DNA of 64,000 nucleotides from Ignavibacterium sp. GTDB lineage: Bacteria; Bacteroidota; Ignavibacteria; Ignavibacteriales; Ignavibacteriaceae. The translations under genes and the position numbers were made by a program. Below the pieces are notes generated by a model. That model had not been told where the DNA came from and did not search any database. It saw only the letters and a program-made list of their open reading frames with translations. Below are positions 45,413 through 55,581 of this stretch, piece after piece. How positions within the stretch are numbered: the first letter of the stretch is position 1; every line of letters begins with the position of its first letter. The stretch is from NCBI GenBank assembly GCA_032027145.1, contig JAVSMP010000001.1, forward strand, positions 2,857,116 to 2,921,115. Reading direction: 5' to 3'.

Positions 45413-45521
45413 AATGCAAAGCATTGTTTGGGTATTTATTGAAATTATTAAATGTATTATTTAATTTTATGCAATCCTTTGCACAACATAGAAAAATTTT
45501 ATACATATGTCAAGCATGCTT
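45413..45521. promoter_or_regulatory. three candidate LacI operators upstream of the regulator
   Basis: Three palindromes lie just upstream of the regulator start: AATGCAAAGCATT (45413-45425), TGCAATCCTTTGCA (45470-45483) and AAGCATGCTT (45512-45521). All share TGCA/GCAT half-sites in the style of LacI-family operators, spaced about 40-57 bp apart. This suggests looping or cooperative repression of the whole locus. The assignment is inferred from position and symmetry. Confidence 0.5.
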
Positions 45522-45642
45522 AAAAATTTAAATCTGAAAATTCAAAATTGGATAATTGTCAGATAGTTAATAAATATGTCGAGTTAATCCAAAACCTTGC
45601 ACATTCTAAAATTAATTTTGTAGTATACACGGCGAAAAAATA

Positions 45643-46168
45643 TAGTCCACCCTTAAAACCCCAAGTTTCTTTTGGGGAATAAATAAACTGATTGAAAAAT
45701 GAAATAATCGGTAAAATAATTCGCTAATAAAAAAAGTAATAAAAAGATGATTTCCATTTTCACATTGTCCTTTGTTATATGCTGCTGCTGATAACATTAC
45801 ATTTATTGAGGGAGTGTTATAAATTCTGTGTAAATGCTTGAAGTAAGATATTAGTTAAGTACTGTGAAGCCGCGATTATCATCGGGATAAACTGCGCGAA
45901 GCCGCACTTTGCTTGGCGAAAATCAATTAAGGGGTTTCAAATTGAAAAAAATAATTACTTTTTAACTATTATCCGAAAGGAGATTTGCACAATGGAATTA
46001 ACTCCAGAAATGATCGCGCAATTAAAAGCCGATTTGAAAACCACAAATACTTAGCAGTACTTGATTAGAGGAAATAGAGCCTTAAAGAAGATCATCAAAA
46101 CCTCTCTTGAAGAAATACTTAATGCAGAACTAACCGGACAGCTTGGTATTGAAAAAAATATTCACCTG
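45643..46168 (+). mobile_element. IS256-family remnant, copy 2
   Basis: Nearly identical to 18130-18660 and in the same orientation, including the noncoding leader, hairpin, Shine-Dalgarno and first 55 or so codons of the transposase. Small differences include about 5 bp missing near 45765. Similarity ends at the ACCTG shared by both copies. Copy 2 lacks the further transposase segment seen in copy 1. Confidence 0.75.
45994..46168 (+). pseudogene. IS256-family transposase N-terminal fragment
   Basis: Starts MELTPEMIAQLKADLK and has the same TAG at codon 21 as copy 1. After the stop the frame continues to GQLGIEKN, where one A is missing from the poly-A run relative to copy 1. That shifts the frame and produces the unrelated tail IHLVAKTFS. 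It retains only the N-terminal domain and cannot be active. Confidence 0.72.
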
Positions 46169-46345
46169 GTAGCAAAAACTTTTTCAATATTTTTTATTGA
46201 TATTTTTAATTTAATTTTGCTGTGTTTGATGATTTGGCTGCGACTAATGATTTTGTAAAAACCATTAGAATATGGCCTAATTTTGTAGTCTTTCAGATTG
46301 ATTAAACAGTTGATTTGTTGTAAGTTTGCATCACCAAATTTGAAT

Positions 46346-46419
46346 GCACCCGTAGCTTAATTGGATAGAGCATCTGACTACGGATCAGAAGGTTCGGGGT
46401 TCGAATCCCTGCGGGTGTA
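46346..46419 (+). tRNA. tRNA-Arg (anticodon ACG)
   Basis: 74-nt cloverleaf. The acceptor stem is GCACCCG / CGGGTGT with a G:U first pair, and the D stem GCTT/GAGC. The anticodon stem TCTGA/TCAGA encloses the loop CTACGGA (anticodon ACG, wobble A expected to become inosine). The T arm is CGGGG-TTCGAAT-CCCTG. The discriminator is A; CCA is not encoded. It is about 180 bp downstream of the IS256 copy 2 fragment. Confidence 0.95.
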
Positions 46420-46426
46420 CAGTAAA

Positions 46427-46464
46427 AAGCCCAAATACTATATTGATTTGGGCTTCTTTTGTTT
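46427..46464. terminator. bidirectional terminator after tRNA-Arg
   Basis: AAGCCCAAAT (46427-46436) pairs perfectly with ATTTGGGCTT (46446-46455) around a 9-nt loop. A T-rich run follows on the plus strand and an A-rich run precedes it, so it can serve both the tRNA and the convergent C39 peptidase gene, whose stop is 13 bp away. Confidence 0.85.
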
Positions 46465-46467
46465 TAA

Positions 46468-47817
46468 TTACTTCATCAGCAGCATTTTTTTAGTTTCAGC
46501 TCTGTCCCCTGCTGTTATTTTATATAAATAAACACCTGAGGCTAGTGAACTTCCATCAAAATTTATAATATAACTGCCAGCACTCATTTCTTCATCAAGT
46601 AATACTTTTATTTCATTACCCAGCATATCATATACTTTTAATGATACAAATTGCTGTGACGCAATCGAAAACATAATATTTGTTGATGGGTTAAAAGGAT
46701 TTGGATAATTCTGATACAAACTAAAATCACTAACGGGCAGATTTGCATATTGATCATTAACTCCAACTGCAACACTATCAGGATGATAAAAAGTATATGC
46801 TACTCCGCCTTTATCAAACCAGGAATGTGAGAGATCGCTTTTATTATGGATAAATGAATAACCATTAGATTTAGCAGGATCGTGAACAATTGGTCTTCCA
46901 TCTGAAGTAAAACCAGCTAACATTACTAAATGACCAGCATATAACGGCAAACCAATTGACATTGCAATTCTGCCGCCATTGGCAAGAACAGCCCGTGCAT
47001 CACTCCAGGTTCTGTATCGTGTTACTGCTCCATCAAGTCCATGTTCAGCAGCATTTTGTACTGCTCTTGGCCATATACCAAACATATTAAAGTATGGATC
47101 GTAATTATCCTGTGCAAACTGATAAGGATCAACTATAATATTATAGCTTTTTAAGATCATTGCAACAGAGGTTGGTGAACAAATTGAGCCGCCGATTTGA
47201 GGGTCAACACCATATTGATAAATAAATCCTGTAGGAATAAAAATTGCAGGCGGTTTATCGTTCAATATTTGTGTGTAATTAATATTATCAGTTGTTCTTG
47301 AATCACTTACAAAAAAACTTAATTTGTTAATAGATGGTGACTCAATATTATTACCAGTTCTTGTAAAAATAACTTTATACTGCCACTTGCTGCGATAGGT
47401 AGTCATTACAACATTGTCATAATCTATATTGATATCACCATATCCGGTAGAACCATAACTATTCCAAATATATTCTTTCCAAAAACCAACTGTCAGCCAG
47501 GAAGACCAGCCGGAGCCATAAGGAAAACGCATTTGCACTTTAAACCCGGCATTATTATATGGTGATGATCCATTCCAGGACGGCAGTCCACGATTGAAAG
47601 GCTCTGCTGAAGTTTGTGGTTTGAGTATGAAGTATCCTTCATTTACGGAATCCTTAAGCATAATACTTTTACCATCGGAACTCAATTTAACGCCATCACT
47701 TGATTCGATATTAGCATAGATCGAATCAATCCTCTGAACATAAAACTGATCAGAATAAATCTGTGCTAATAAAACCGAAGACAATAACAGAAAAAGCAAA
47801 ATAATATTTTTAATCAT
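46468..47817 (-). CDS. secreted C39-like cysteine peptidase with T9SS sorting domain
   Basis: 449 aa. Signal peptide at 1-18. An N-terminal beta region (about 20-190) precedes a papain-like Peptidase_C39_2 domain (about 190-355): Cys in GSICSPTSVAMIL, His in AGHLVMLAGF and Asp in IVHDPAKSN. The T9SS type A domain (about 365-449) has LYQNYPNPFNPSTNI and KKMLLMK. Probably a surface peptidase or amidase; the exact bond cleaved is unknown. It is convergent with the tRNA. Confidence 0.85.
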   Translation of the reverse strand: MIKNIILLFLLLSSVLLAQIYSDQFYVQRIDSIYANIESSDGVKLSSDGKSIMLKDSVNEGYFILKPQTSAEPFNRGLPSWNGSSPYNNAGFKVQMRFPYGSGWSSWLTVGFWKEYIWNSYGSTGYGDINIDYDNVVMTTYRSKWQYKVIFTRTGNNIESPSINKLSFFVSDSRTTDNINYTQILNDKPPAIFIPTGFIYQYGVDPQIGGSICSPTSVAMILKSYNIIVDPYQFAQDNYDPYFNMFGIWPRAVQNAAEHGLDGAVTRYRTWSDARAVLANGGRIAMSIGLPLYAGHLVMLAGFTSDGRPIVHDPAKSNGYSFIHNKSDLSHSWFDKGGVAYTFYHPDSVAVGVNDQYANLPVSDFSLYQNYPNPFNPSTNIMFSIASQQFVSLKVYDMLGNEIKVLLDEEMSAGSYIINFDGSSLASGVYLYKITAGDRAETKKMLLMK

Positions 47818-47882
47818 TAGTCAACGCTCTCAAAATTATAATTTAAATTAAACAAGTAATTAAATATTTCAAAATTTATACA

Positions 47883-49067
47883 TTACATTTTATTTTCTTT
47901 AACCTGATGTTTTTTCTTTTTACTGCCGATGTAACTGTCTATCTGAAGCAGTACACCTTCCAGTTTTCCATTAACAAGTGGAATACGTCTGGTAGTTTTT
48001 AATCCAATGTATTTTCGTAATTCCGGATCCCCGACATAAATAAATGAAGAGGTTCCGTTACATTTGGTTTTCAAAAAGTCACCAAATTCTTTATACAAGG
48101 CTTCCACCTCTTTCTTTATACCAAGTCTTATACCATAGGGCGGATTTGTAATTATTGTACCATTTTCAAATTTTTTAATATGTTGAAATGGATAAGCTCC
48201 TAACTTTACTTTGTCTCCAAATGGTAAACGAGATAGATTATCTCTTGCAGTATTTATTGTTATTTGAGATTTATCACTGCCGGTAATTATTCCATCTTTT
48301 AATGGTCTGATATTTTTATTCATTTCAGATTTAATCTGAAGCCAGATTTTTTCATCATAATCGGGTAAATAAAAGAATCCAAAATTTTTTCTTAGATACT
48401 GTGCAGGGATTCTGCAATAATGCATCAAAGCCTCACACAGGATTGTACCTGATCCGCACATACAATCCAATAAAGGATTATCACCATTCCATTTACTTAA
48501 ACGTATAATTGCAGCAGCAAGAGTTTCCTGCATTGGTGCTTCGCCTGCTAATAATCTGTATCCTCTCTTGTGCAAAGATTCACCGGAGGTATCCAGACTA
48601 AGAACAGCTTTATCCTTCTCAATGAATAAATTAAATCTTATATCCGGATTAACTGTATCTACATTTGGTCTCTTTCCATATTTAGCCCTGAAAAAATCAG
48701 CAATCCCGTCCTTAAGAACCTGTGAAGCATATAAAGAATTATTTATTGTACTTTTATTAACTGTAGAAGTAATTGCAAAAGTTTGATCAAACGAGAAAAA
48801 TGAATCCCACTCAACAGACTTAGCTGCTTTCATTATTTCATTAGAAGATTTACAATGAAAGTTTTTTAAGGGTGCTAAAACTCTTGTAATAGTTTTTGAT
48901 AAATAGTTGATTTTATAAAGTGCAGGTTTATCTGCATAAAAATAAACTCCTCTGTAAGATATTTTAGTTTCCTTTGCACCAAGCTCTTTTAACTCCTGTT
49001 CACTTACAGATTCCATCATTCCTGCGGCTTGCGCAAAATAAATATTATTTTTTTGATACTCGTACAT
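47883..49067 (-). CDS. RlmL-type rRNA (guanine-N2) methyltransferase
   Basis: 394 aa. An N-terminal THUMP-containing region (about 1-160, FAQAAGMMESVSEQELKELG) precedes a class I SAM methyltransferase (about 165-380). Its binding motif is LLDCMCGSGTILCEAL, followed by GSDKS and the catalytic NPPYGIRLG. It matches the N-terminal half of E. coli RlmL (m2G2445 of 23S rRNA). There is no fused RlmK domain, as in most bacteria outside Gammaproteobacteria. A basic tail (KKKKHQVKEN) is present. Confidence 0.87.
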   Translation of the reverse strand: MYEYQKNNIYFAQAAGMMESVSEQELKELGAKETKISYRGVYFYADKPALYKINYLSKTITRVLAPLKNFHCKSSNEIMKAAKSVEWDSFFSFDQTFAITSTVNKSTINNSLYASQVLKDGIADFFRAKYGKRPNVDTVNPDIRFNLFIEKDKAVLSLDTSGESLHKRGYRLLAGEAPMQETLAAAIIRLSKWNGDNPLLDCMCGSGTILCEALMHYCRIPAQYLRKNFGFFYLPDYDEKIWLQIKSEMNKNIRPLKDGIITGSDKSQITINTARDNLSRLPFGDKVKLGAYPFQHIKKFENGTIITNPPYGIRLGIKKEVEALYKEFGDFLKTKCNGTSSFIYVGDPELRKYIGLKTTRRIPLVNGKLEGVLLQIDSYIGSKKKKHQVKENKM

Positions 49068-49295
49068 AAAAAATCTTCAGCAACCAGTTTTTATAAAAAT
49101 AATTATTTACTGCAAATATAAAGACAAACAATCTGTTAACAGTGGAAAAAGATGATATTAAAATAGAAGTGCAGCTTATTATTCAAAGTTTGAATTCTGC
49201 TTTCCAGTGAGTTAAACTAAACGAGAAAAGAACAGGTAATTAAATTGTGCTATCTCACAGATTTTAAATGCAAGACAGTACTTATAATCAATTAC

Positions 49296-51173
49296 TTATT
49301 TGAAGTAAACATTGTTAATCTTATTGACATCTGGAATTGACTTATCACCAATAATTATTGCATCATAATCTTTTATTCCATCGATTGTTAATTGTACCGA
49401 ATTCAGATCTTTTTTCCAGATATCGGCTTTAAACATAACTTCTTTAACTACAACTTCATTCAACATAACCTGAAGTTTAACCGGCAGAGGAAGTTTTCCT
49501 TTATTCACAATTACAACTTTCAGTTTATTACTTTTAACAGTTGCTTTTTCAATTGCCAGATCAGGGTAACTGAAATCATAAAACCAGGGTTTCCAGTACC
49601 AATTAAGGTCCATTTTAGTTACATCATTAAATGTGAAAAAGAAATCAGCAGGTATTGGATGTTTCCCATTCCATCTGAACATATACTCGTGTAAAGCTTT
49701 TAGAAATAATTCATCGCCAAGCATTTTCCGAAGATTATCATACGCAATAGCAGGTTTATTGTATGCAGCAATTCTGTATGTACGCCAACTAATTATCGGA
49801 GAAGGTGTGGTTAATGGAAGTTCAAATTCATTACCTGCAAAATTTTCATATCCTTCAATTGTCATCAAACGCGGCAGGTTTCCTTCAGACATTCTTTCCT
49901 GAAAGTCATAAGGAAGCATTACTGCCCATCCTTCATCCATAAAAGGATATTTACGCTCATTTGTTCCCATAAAAAAAGGCATATATTGATGAGCAAGTTC
50001 GTGCGAAGTAAGACCAACTGTGCCAGCTTTTGATGTAGTTGATCCGTTGTTTACAATCATTGGATATTCCATACCACCTGATCCATTAAAAACAGTTGCT
50101 GATGGAAATGGGAAAGGGATTCCAGGAATTTCAAATGAAAAGTATTTCAAAGTTTCTTTTGCATAATAGGCATTATCAACAAAATCCTTAGAAGATTCCT
50201 TATATGCGGCGGCACAATAAACTCTTCTTCCTGTTTTACTATCGGCAACAAAACTTGTAGCATCCCACAAATAATGATCACTTATTCCAAAAGCAAAATC
50301 GGGTACATTCTCAGCCACAAACCTGAAAGAATTATTCTTATCATGTTTATAAATAGTTTTGTTTTCCAGATCATCTTTACTAATGATCCGTATTATTTCA
50401 TCAGATAGCCAGGCTTTTTTGTATAAGGAAAGATATTTTTCGTTCAGAATTTCATCAGGATTTTGCCATACACCGGTTGCCCATATTTGAAAGCCGCTTG
50501 GTACAGTTAAAATTACATCATAATTATTAAAATCATTATACATTTCTAAAGTGCCGGTATAGTCCAACATATCCCATCCATCAATATCATCATAGACAGA
50601 AATCTGAGGATACCAGTATGCAATAAACATTGTAGTAGAATCATAACTTCCATATCGGATAGAAGGAACCGGCGGAATTTTATCTTCCCAACTAATTTTT
50701 AAATCTATTTTAGAATTGGGACTGATTCTTTGATCTAGATTAATAATAATATTTGTACTTGTTTCAGTTACTGAAGCACGATTTGTTAAATCTATTTCAG
50801 TATTGTTAACTTTTAACTCTTTTAATAAAACTCCATCAGTTAATGCATTTTTGTTAAAAAGAAAATCTCTTCTGGCAGCAGGTTTAGAAACATTATGATA
50901 TAAACGAATAACTATTTGTTTAAGCGTATCAGGACTATTATTGTAATATGTAATTACTTCAGATCCGGATATTAATTTGTTATAAGGATCAATTTCTGCT
51001 ATTATTTTATAATCAGATTTGTTAATCCAGTAATTTACACCTGGTTTGCCATCGTAAGATCTGGTCTGCTTTTCAAAAGCAGCCTTTATATTATTTGGTA
51101 TGCGAAGTTCATCTTGAGCAAAAACAGTTTGTATCAGTAAACTCAAAACAATAATACTAAAAATGTTTTTCAC
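49296..51173 (-). CDS. secreted M1-family metallopeptidase
   Basis: 625 aa. Signal peptide at 1-19 (ending FAQ). An N-terminal beta-saddle precedes the catalytic domain with GGMEYP (exopeptidase motif) and HELAH followed by 18 residues and a Glu in DEGWA. This is the complete HExxH-x18-E zinc site. The C-terminus lacks a T9SS tail, so it is probably periplasmic. It should release amino acids from peptide N-termini. It is 15 bp downstream of ruvB. Confidence 0.9.
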   Translation of the reverse strand: MKNIFSIIVLSLLIQTVFAQDELRIPNNIKAAFEKQTRSYDGKPGVNYWINKSDYKIIAEIDPYNKLISGSEVITYYNNSPDTLKQIVIRLYHNVSKPAARRDFLFNKNALTDGVLLKELKVNNTEIDLTNRASVTETSTNIIINLDQRISPNSKIDLKISWEDKIPPVPSIRYGSYDSTTMFIAYWYPQISVYDDIDGWDMLDYTGTLEMYNDFNNYDVILTVPSGFQIWATGVWQNPDEILNEKYLSLYKKAWLSDEIIRIISKDDLENKTIYKHDKNNSFRFVAENVPDFAFGISDHYLWDATSFVADSKTGRRVYCAAAYKESSKDFVDNAYYAKETLKYFSFEIPGIPFPFPSATVFNGSGGMEYPMIVNNGSTTSKAGTVGLTSHELAHQYMPFFMGTNERKYPFMDEGWAVMLPYDFQERMSEGNLPRLMTIEGYENFAGNEFELPLTTPSPIISWRTYRIAAYNKPAIAYDNLRKMLGDELFLKALHEYMFRWNGKHPIPADFFFTFNDVTKMDLNWYWKPWFYDFSYPDLAIEKATVKSNKLKVVIVNKGKLPLPVKLQVMLNEVVVKEVMFKADIWKKDLNSVQLTIDGIKDYDAIIIGDKSIPDVNKINNVYFK

Positions 51174-51188
51174 AATAGTTCCCTTATA

Positions 51189-52211
51189 TTATTCAAATAA
51201 TGATTTATTATTATCAAACTTGTTTCTGCCAAATCTTTTATAAGCTAAGGCAGTAGCTTCTCTGCCGCGTGGTGTTCTGTGGATAAAACCCTGTTGAATT
51301 AAAAACGGTTCATATACTTCTTCAATAGTTCCCGGATCTTCATTAACAGCTACAGCCAGAGTATTTAATCCAACCGGTCCTCCATTATACTTGTCAATTA
51401 TTGCAAGAATAATATCTTTATCCATTTCATCTAATCCAAATTCATCTACTTCTAACGCTTCAAGAGCTTTCTTAGCAATCTCAACATTTATGTTAGTATT
51501 GTTTTCAAAATCAGCAAAATCTCTTGTACGCCTTAAAAGTCTGTTTGCAATTCTTGGAGTTCCTCTTGATCTCTTTGCAATTTCAAGCGCAGCGGTTTTA
51601 TCAATTTTTAGATTTAGAATTCTTGCAGATCTGTTAACAATTGTATCGAGCATTTCTGTAGAATAGTAATCAAGACGAAATTTAATTCCGAACCTGTCTC
51701 TAAGCGGTGAAGTAAGCATGCCAGCACGTGTTGTTGCACCGACTAATGTATATTTTGGCAAACTAATCTGAACCGAGCGTGCATTTGGTCCGCTTTCAAT
51801 CATAATATCAAGTTTATAATCTTCCATTGCAGAATAAAGATATTCTTCAACAACCGGACTTAAGCGGTGGATTTCATCAATAAAAAGTACTGAGTGTTCT
51901 TCAAGATTTGTAAGTAAACCAGCAAGATCTCCCGGTTTTTCTAATACAGGACCTGATGTTACTTTAATCTTTGTTCCAAGTTCATTTGCAATAATATGAG
52001 CTAAAGTTGTTTTACCTAATCCAGGAGGACCAGTTAGTAGAACATGATCAAGTGCTTCTTTTCTTTTTTTTGCTGCTGTTACAAAAATATTAAGATTGTC
52101 TGTTATTTTCTTTTGTCCGTAAAACTCTTTAATAAGTTTTGGACGTAGAGAAGATTCAATTTTAATATCTTCTTCTGTTACTGCAGCATTTGTAGTTGTA
52201 GATTTTCTCAT
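51189..52211 (-). CDS. ruvB: Holliday junction branch-migration helicase RuvB
   Basis: 340 aa from ATG 52211, which is 1 bp after the preceding stop; an in-frame TTG at 52223 would create an overlap and is less likely. Walker [12 protein letters not shown], Walker [10 protein letters not shown], sensor 1 [10 protein letters not shown], arginine finger in LRDRFG, and the C-terminal winged helix with [10 protein letters not shown]. It drives branch migration with RuvA. RuvA and RuvC are not in the window. Confidence 0.97.
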   Translation of the reverse strand: MRKSTTTNAAVTEEDIKIESSLRPKLIKEFYGQKKITDNLNIFVTAAKKRKEALDHVLLTGPPGLGKTTLAHIIANELGTKIKVTSGPVLEKPGDLAGLLTNLEEHSVLFIDEIHRLSPVVEEYLYSAMEDYKLDIMIESGPNARSVQISLPKYTLVGATTRAGMLTSPLRDRFGIKFRLDYYSTEMLDTIVNRSARILNLKIDKTAALEIAKRSRGTPRIANRLLRRTRDFADFENNTNINVEIAKKALEALEVDEFGLDEMDKDIILAIIDKYNGGPVGLNTLAVAVNEDPGTIEEVYEPFLIQQGFIHRTPRGREATALAYKRFGRNKFDNNKSLFE

Positions 52212-52212
52212 T

Positions 52213-53310
52213 TTAAGTAACAAGTTGTTTATTTCTGAACTTCAGTTTATTAAAAATAAATACCATCAATATCATTACAGTTATCATTAAGACAGCAATT
52301 ATAATAGTAGGAGTAACATCCAGATTTGAAGCAAAGATTGTTGATAATCCAGGATTCCAGGCGCTGCCATATAATATAATCAGATGCACAACATATATAA
52401 TAAGAGTATTTCTACCTACAATAATAATTATTTTTGGTATAGACTCTATCTTCTGAGAAATAAATGATACAATGGAATTAAGTACTAATACTAAACCCAA
52501 TCTAAAAAATATTGTATTGAGATTATAAGATGAATCTTCATAGTAATAATTAAATACCTTATTAGTTATTATTACCGAAACTTCTGAAATGATTATTAAT
52601 ACAGCACCAAACAATGCCAGATTAAAACTAAATTTATTTGTTTTAAACACTAATGGATTTTTTGCAAGATAACTGCCAAGTATCCCGCCAAAAACTACAT
52701 AACCAGCCCACGGAAATAATGGGAACAATGAACCAGTACCGGTATAGAAATATCCTGCAACAGGTTGAGGAAAATAATCAATCCAGTTAATCCTTGTAAC
52801 TATTGGTACGGCAAAAAAGAATAAAAGAGAAATGAAGAGAAATACAATTGTATCGCTTAATTTAGTTTTTTCTGCTACAAAAGCAGAAATCAACAAAAAC
52901 AGCAATCCAAATCCTATTAATTGCAGAACATCCACTGAAAAAAATATATCAAGATTCTTTTGTGTAATGTTGGAAAAATCAAAGATAGTGTATGTAGGAT
53001 AACGAAGTAAGTATCCGATAGCAACTAAAAGTAAGAATCTTCGGAATCCCTTTTTTACACGCGGGTTATTTTCAAACGGTTCATTAACAAGTCTTAATAA
53101 ATATGTAAAAACTGTTCCCGCACTAAACATAAATATTGGTGCAGTTATTCCACGCATAAAATTCCAAATATAATATGCAGGATAATCTAATGATCGGTAT
53201 TCCGGAGCTAATAATGCATCTATTGTATGTCCCTGAACCATTTGAATAACAGCCAGTGCACGTATAAGATCGATAAAAATGATTCGGTGTTTTTTTTCGC
53301 TTCTAACCAT
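52213..53310 (-). CDS. HGSNAT-like (DUF1624-type) membrane acyltransferase homologue
   Basis: 365 aa. About ten transmembrane helices. The N-terminal block [20 protein letters not shown], with a His near the end of helix 1, and [15 protein letters not shown] match the catalytic domain of the heparan-alpha-glucosaminide N-acetyltransferase/DUF1624 family. A role in acylating envelope glycans at the inner membrane is plausible but inferred. It is encoded 1 bp before ruvB, apparently without functional relation. Confidence 0.7.
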   Translation of the reverse strand: MVRSEKKHRIIFIDLIRALAVIQMVQGHTIDALLAPEYRSLDYPAYYIWNFMRGITAPIFMFSAGTVFTYLLRLVNEPFENNPRVKKGFRRFLLLVAIGYLLRYPTYTIFDFSNITQKNLDIFFSVDVLQLIGFGLLFLLISAFVAEKTKLSDTIVFLFISLLFFFAVPIVTRINWIDYFPQPVAGYFYTGTGSLFPLFPWAGYVVFGGILGSYLAKNPLVFKTNKFSFNLALFGAVLIIISEVSVIITNKVFNYYYEDSSYNLNTIFFRLGLVLVLNSIVSFISQKIESIPKIIIIVGRNTLIIYVVHLIILYGSAWNPGLSTIFASNLDVTPTIIIAVLMITVMILMVFIFNKLKFRNKQLVT

Positions 53311-53360
53311 CTTGATAGATTATTATCAGTTACTTAAAAATAACCAAATGCTCTTTAAAC

Positions 53361-53391
53361 AAAAAAAACTCCGGCGTTAAAACCGGAGTTT
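53361..53391 (-). terminator. Rho-independent terminator of dnaK
   Basis: On the minus strand AACTCCGG and CCGGAGTT form a perfect 8-bp GC-rich stem around an 8-nt loop, followed by eight T residues. It lies about 26 bp downstream of the dnaK stop. Confidence 0.92.
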
Positions 53392-53416
53392 GTATTGAAT
53401 AGATTACTTACATAAA

Positions 53417-55330
53417 TTACTTTTTATCATCATCTACAACTTCATAAGATGCATCCTGAACATCGTCCTTTGCATCCTCAGCCTTTGTTTCCTGCTGTTG
53501 ATTTGTTGCTTGCTGCCCTTGCTGCTGTCCTGTTTGTGCATATAATTGACCGGCAACTTCATTCCAGGTTTTACTTAAGCTTTCAGTTGCAGATTTGATC
53601 TGTTCAGTACTGTTAGCAGCCATTGCATCTTCAACTTTTTTAATCTCTGCTTCAAGTCTTGATTTTACATCAGCCGAAATTTTGTCTTTAAGTTCATCAA
53701 TCTGTTTCTTGGTTTGAAAAACCAAACTATCTGCCTGATTTTTAACTTCAACTGCTTCCTTTTTCATTTTATCTTCAGCAGCATGCTCTTTAGCAGAGTT
53801 CTTCATTTTTTCGATTTCACTCTTATCTAAACCGCTCGAAGATGTAATTCTGATACTTTGTTCTTTACTAGTTGCTTTATCCTTTGCACTAACGTGAAGA
53901 ATACCATTTGCATCAATATCAAAAGTTACTTCAATCTGTGGAACACCACGTGGAGCTGGCGGAATTCCATCAAGATGGAATCTGCCAAGAGTTCTGTTAT
54001 CTGCTGCCATTGGTCTTTCACCCTGCAATATATGAATTTCGACAGAAGGTTGATTATCTCCTGCAGTAGAAAACACCTCACTCTTTTTAGTTGGTATTGT
54101 TGTGTTAGATTCAATTAATCTGGTCATCACACCGCCAAGTGTTTCAATACCTAAAGAAAGCGGAGTAACATCAAGTAATAAAACATCCTTAACATCACCA
54201 GCTAAAACACCGCCTTGTATTGCAGCACCAACCGTAACAACTTCATCAGGGTTAACTCCTTTATGAGGTTCCCGCTGAAATAAATCTTTAACAAGCTGCT
54301 GAACCATTGGAATTCTAGTTGAACCGCCGACTAATATAACTTCATTTATATCTTTTGGAGTAATTCCAGCATCTTTAATTGCTTGTTCACAGGGTACCTT
54401 AGTTCTTTGAACCAGGTCATCAATCAATTGCTCGAATTTTGCTCTGGTTAAATTGATTGTTAAATGTTTTGGTCCATCCTGAGTAGCAGTTATAAACGGC
54501 AAGTTAACTTCTGTTGATGAAGAAGAAGACAATTCAATCTTAGCTTTTTCAGCGGCTTCTTTTAACCTTTGTAATGCCATTGGATCTTTTCTTAAATCAA
54601 TTCCTTCCTGTTTCTTAAATTCATCTGCAAGATAATTAATTAATCTCTGGTCAAAATCATCACCACCAAGATGTGTATCACCGTTCGTTGATTTCACTTC
54701 AAAAACTCCATCGCCTAACTGCAGAATCGAAATATCAAATGTTCCGCCGCCTAAATCGTAAACAGCAACTGTATGATCACTTGTCTTTTTATCCAGACCA
54801 TAAGCTAATGCTGCTGCTGTTGGTTCGTTGATAATTCTTCTGACAGTTAAACCTGCAATTTCACCAGCATCCTTAGTTGCTTGTCTTTGTGCATCATTAA
54901 AATATGCCGGCACAGTAATTACAGCTTCAGTAACTTCCTGCCCCAGATAATCTTCAGCAGTCTTTTTCATCTTTTGTAATATCATTGCACTGATTTCCGG
55001 AGGTGAATAAACTCTATCACCAATTTTTACTCTTGCACTATTATTATCACCAGCTACAATTTCATAAGGAAGTTCATGCTTTTCATTTCCAACTTCATTG
55101 ATAAATCTTCCCATAAGTCTTTTTATCGAAAAGATAGTTTGTTTTGGATTTGTGATTGCTTGTCTTTTTGCAGGTTGTCCTACTAACCTCTCACCAGTTT
55201 TGGTAAATGCAACAACCGAAGGAGTAGTTCTACCACCTTCAGAATTAGGAATTACCACCGGATCATTACCTTCCATAACTGAAACGCAGGAATTTGTAGT
55301 ACCAAGATCAATTCCAATAATTTTTCCCAT
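53417..55330 (-). CDS. dnaK: molecular chaperone DnaK (Hsp70)
   Basis: 637 aa, full length. Nucleotide-binding domain (1-385) with [22 protein letters not shown] and [10 protein letters not shown]. The linker [19 protein letters not shown] leads to the substrate-binding domain (about 395-505) and helical lid. A Gln/Asp-rich tail ends [12 protein letters not shown]. It is monocistronic here, with dnaJ and grpE not adjacent. No CIRCE-type operator was found upstream. A ribosome-binding site (AGGAGAAA) precedes the ATG. Confidence 0.98.
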   Translation of the reverse strand: MGKIIGIDLGTTNSCVSVMEGNDPVVIPNSEGGRTTPSVVAFTKTGERLVGQPAKRQAITNPKQTIFSIKRLMGRFINEVGNEKHELPYEIVAGDNNSARVKIGDRVYSPPEISAMILQKMKKTAEDYLGQEVTEAVITVPAYFNDAQRQATKDAGEIAGLTVRRIINEPTAAALAYGLDKKTSDHTVAVYDLGGGTFDISILQLGDGVFEVKSTNGDTHLGGDDFDQRLINYLADEFKKQEGIDLRKDPMALQRLKEAAEKAKIELSSSSSTEVNLPFITATQDGPKHLTINLTRAKFEQLIDDLVQRTKVPCEQAIKDAGITPKDINEVILVGGSTRIPMVQQLVKDLFQREPHKGVNPDEVVTVGAAIQGGVLAGDVKDVLLLDVTPLSLGIETLGGVMTRLIESNTTIPTKKSEVFSTAGDNQPSVEIHILQGERPMAADNRTLGRFHLDGIPPAPRGVPQIEVTFDIDANGILHVSAKDKATSKEQSIRITSSSGLDKSEIEKMKNSAKEHAAEDKMKKEAVEVKNQADSLVFQTKKQIDELKDKISADVKSRLEAEIKKVEDAMAANSTEQIKSATESLSKTWNEVAGQLYAQTGQQQGQQATNQQQETKAEDAKDDVQDASYEVVDDDKK

Positions 55331-55581
55331 AATATTTCTCCTTTTCTAAAATTATACTATTATTTTCTAATTAAACCAGATAATTTATACAAGCAAGGTG
55401 CCAAATAATTTGATTTCTCTAAACTCTTTAATTATAGGGACTTAGATATTGTGTCAATTTAATGCCAGCTTAAACAAATTATTTAACAAGTCCATTTGTC
55501 ATATTTGCCCGATATTTCGTCACACACAATGACAAATTGTTTAATTTAGCTTATTTTTGCAATGAACTTAAGGAGAACAAA

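Noticed and set aside
45399..45506. A 36-codon upstream extension of the LacI regulator
   Set aside because: The extension is not family-like and covers the palindromes; the HTH begins right after ATG 45398.
46061..46258. Open frame after tRNA-proximal IS remnant
   Set aside because: It is the transposase N-terminal fragment read from a TTG, followed by a frameshifted hydrophobic tail; no independent gene.
49068..49295. Gap between the RlmL-type and M1 peptidase genes examined for a small gene or RNA
   Set aside because: No credible frame, hairpin-plus-T-run or tRNA-like structure was seen.
55331..55536. CIRCE or other heat-shock operator upstream of dnaK
   Set aside because: No TTAGCACTC-type inverted repeat is present.
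55537..55581. Upstream TTG start for birA
   Set aside because: No Shine-Dalgarno there, whereas AGGAG is well spaced from TTG 55582.
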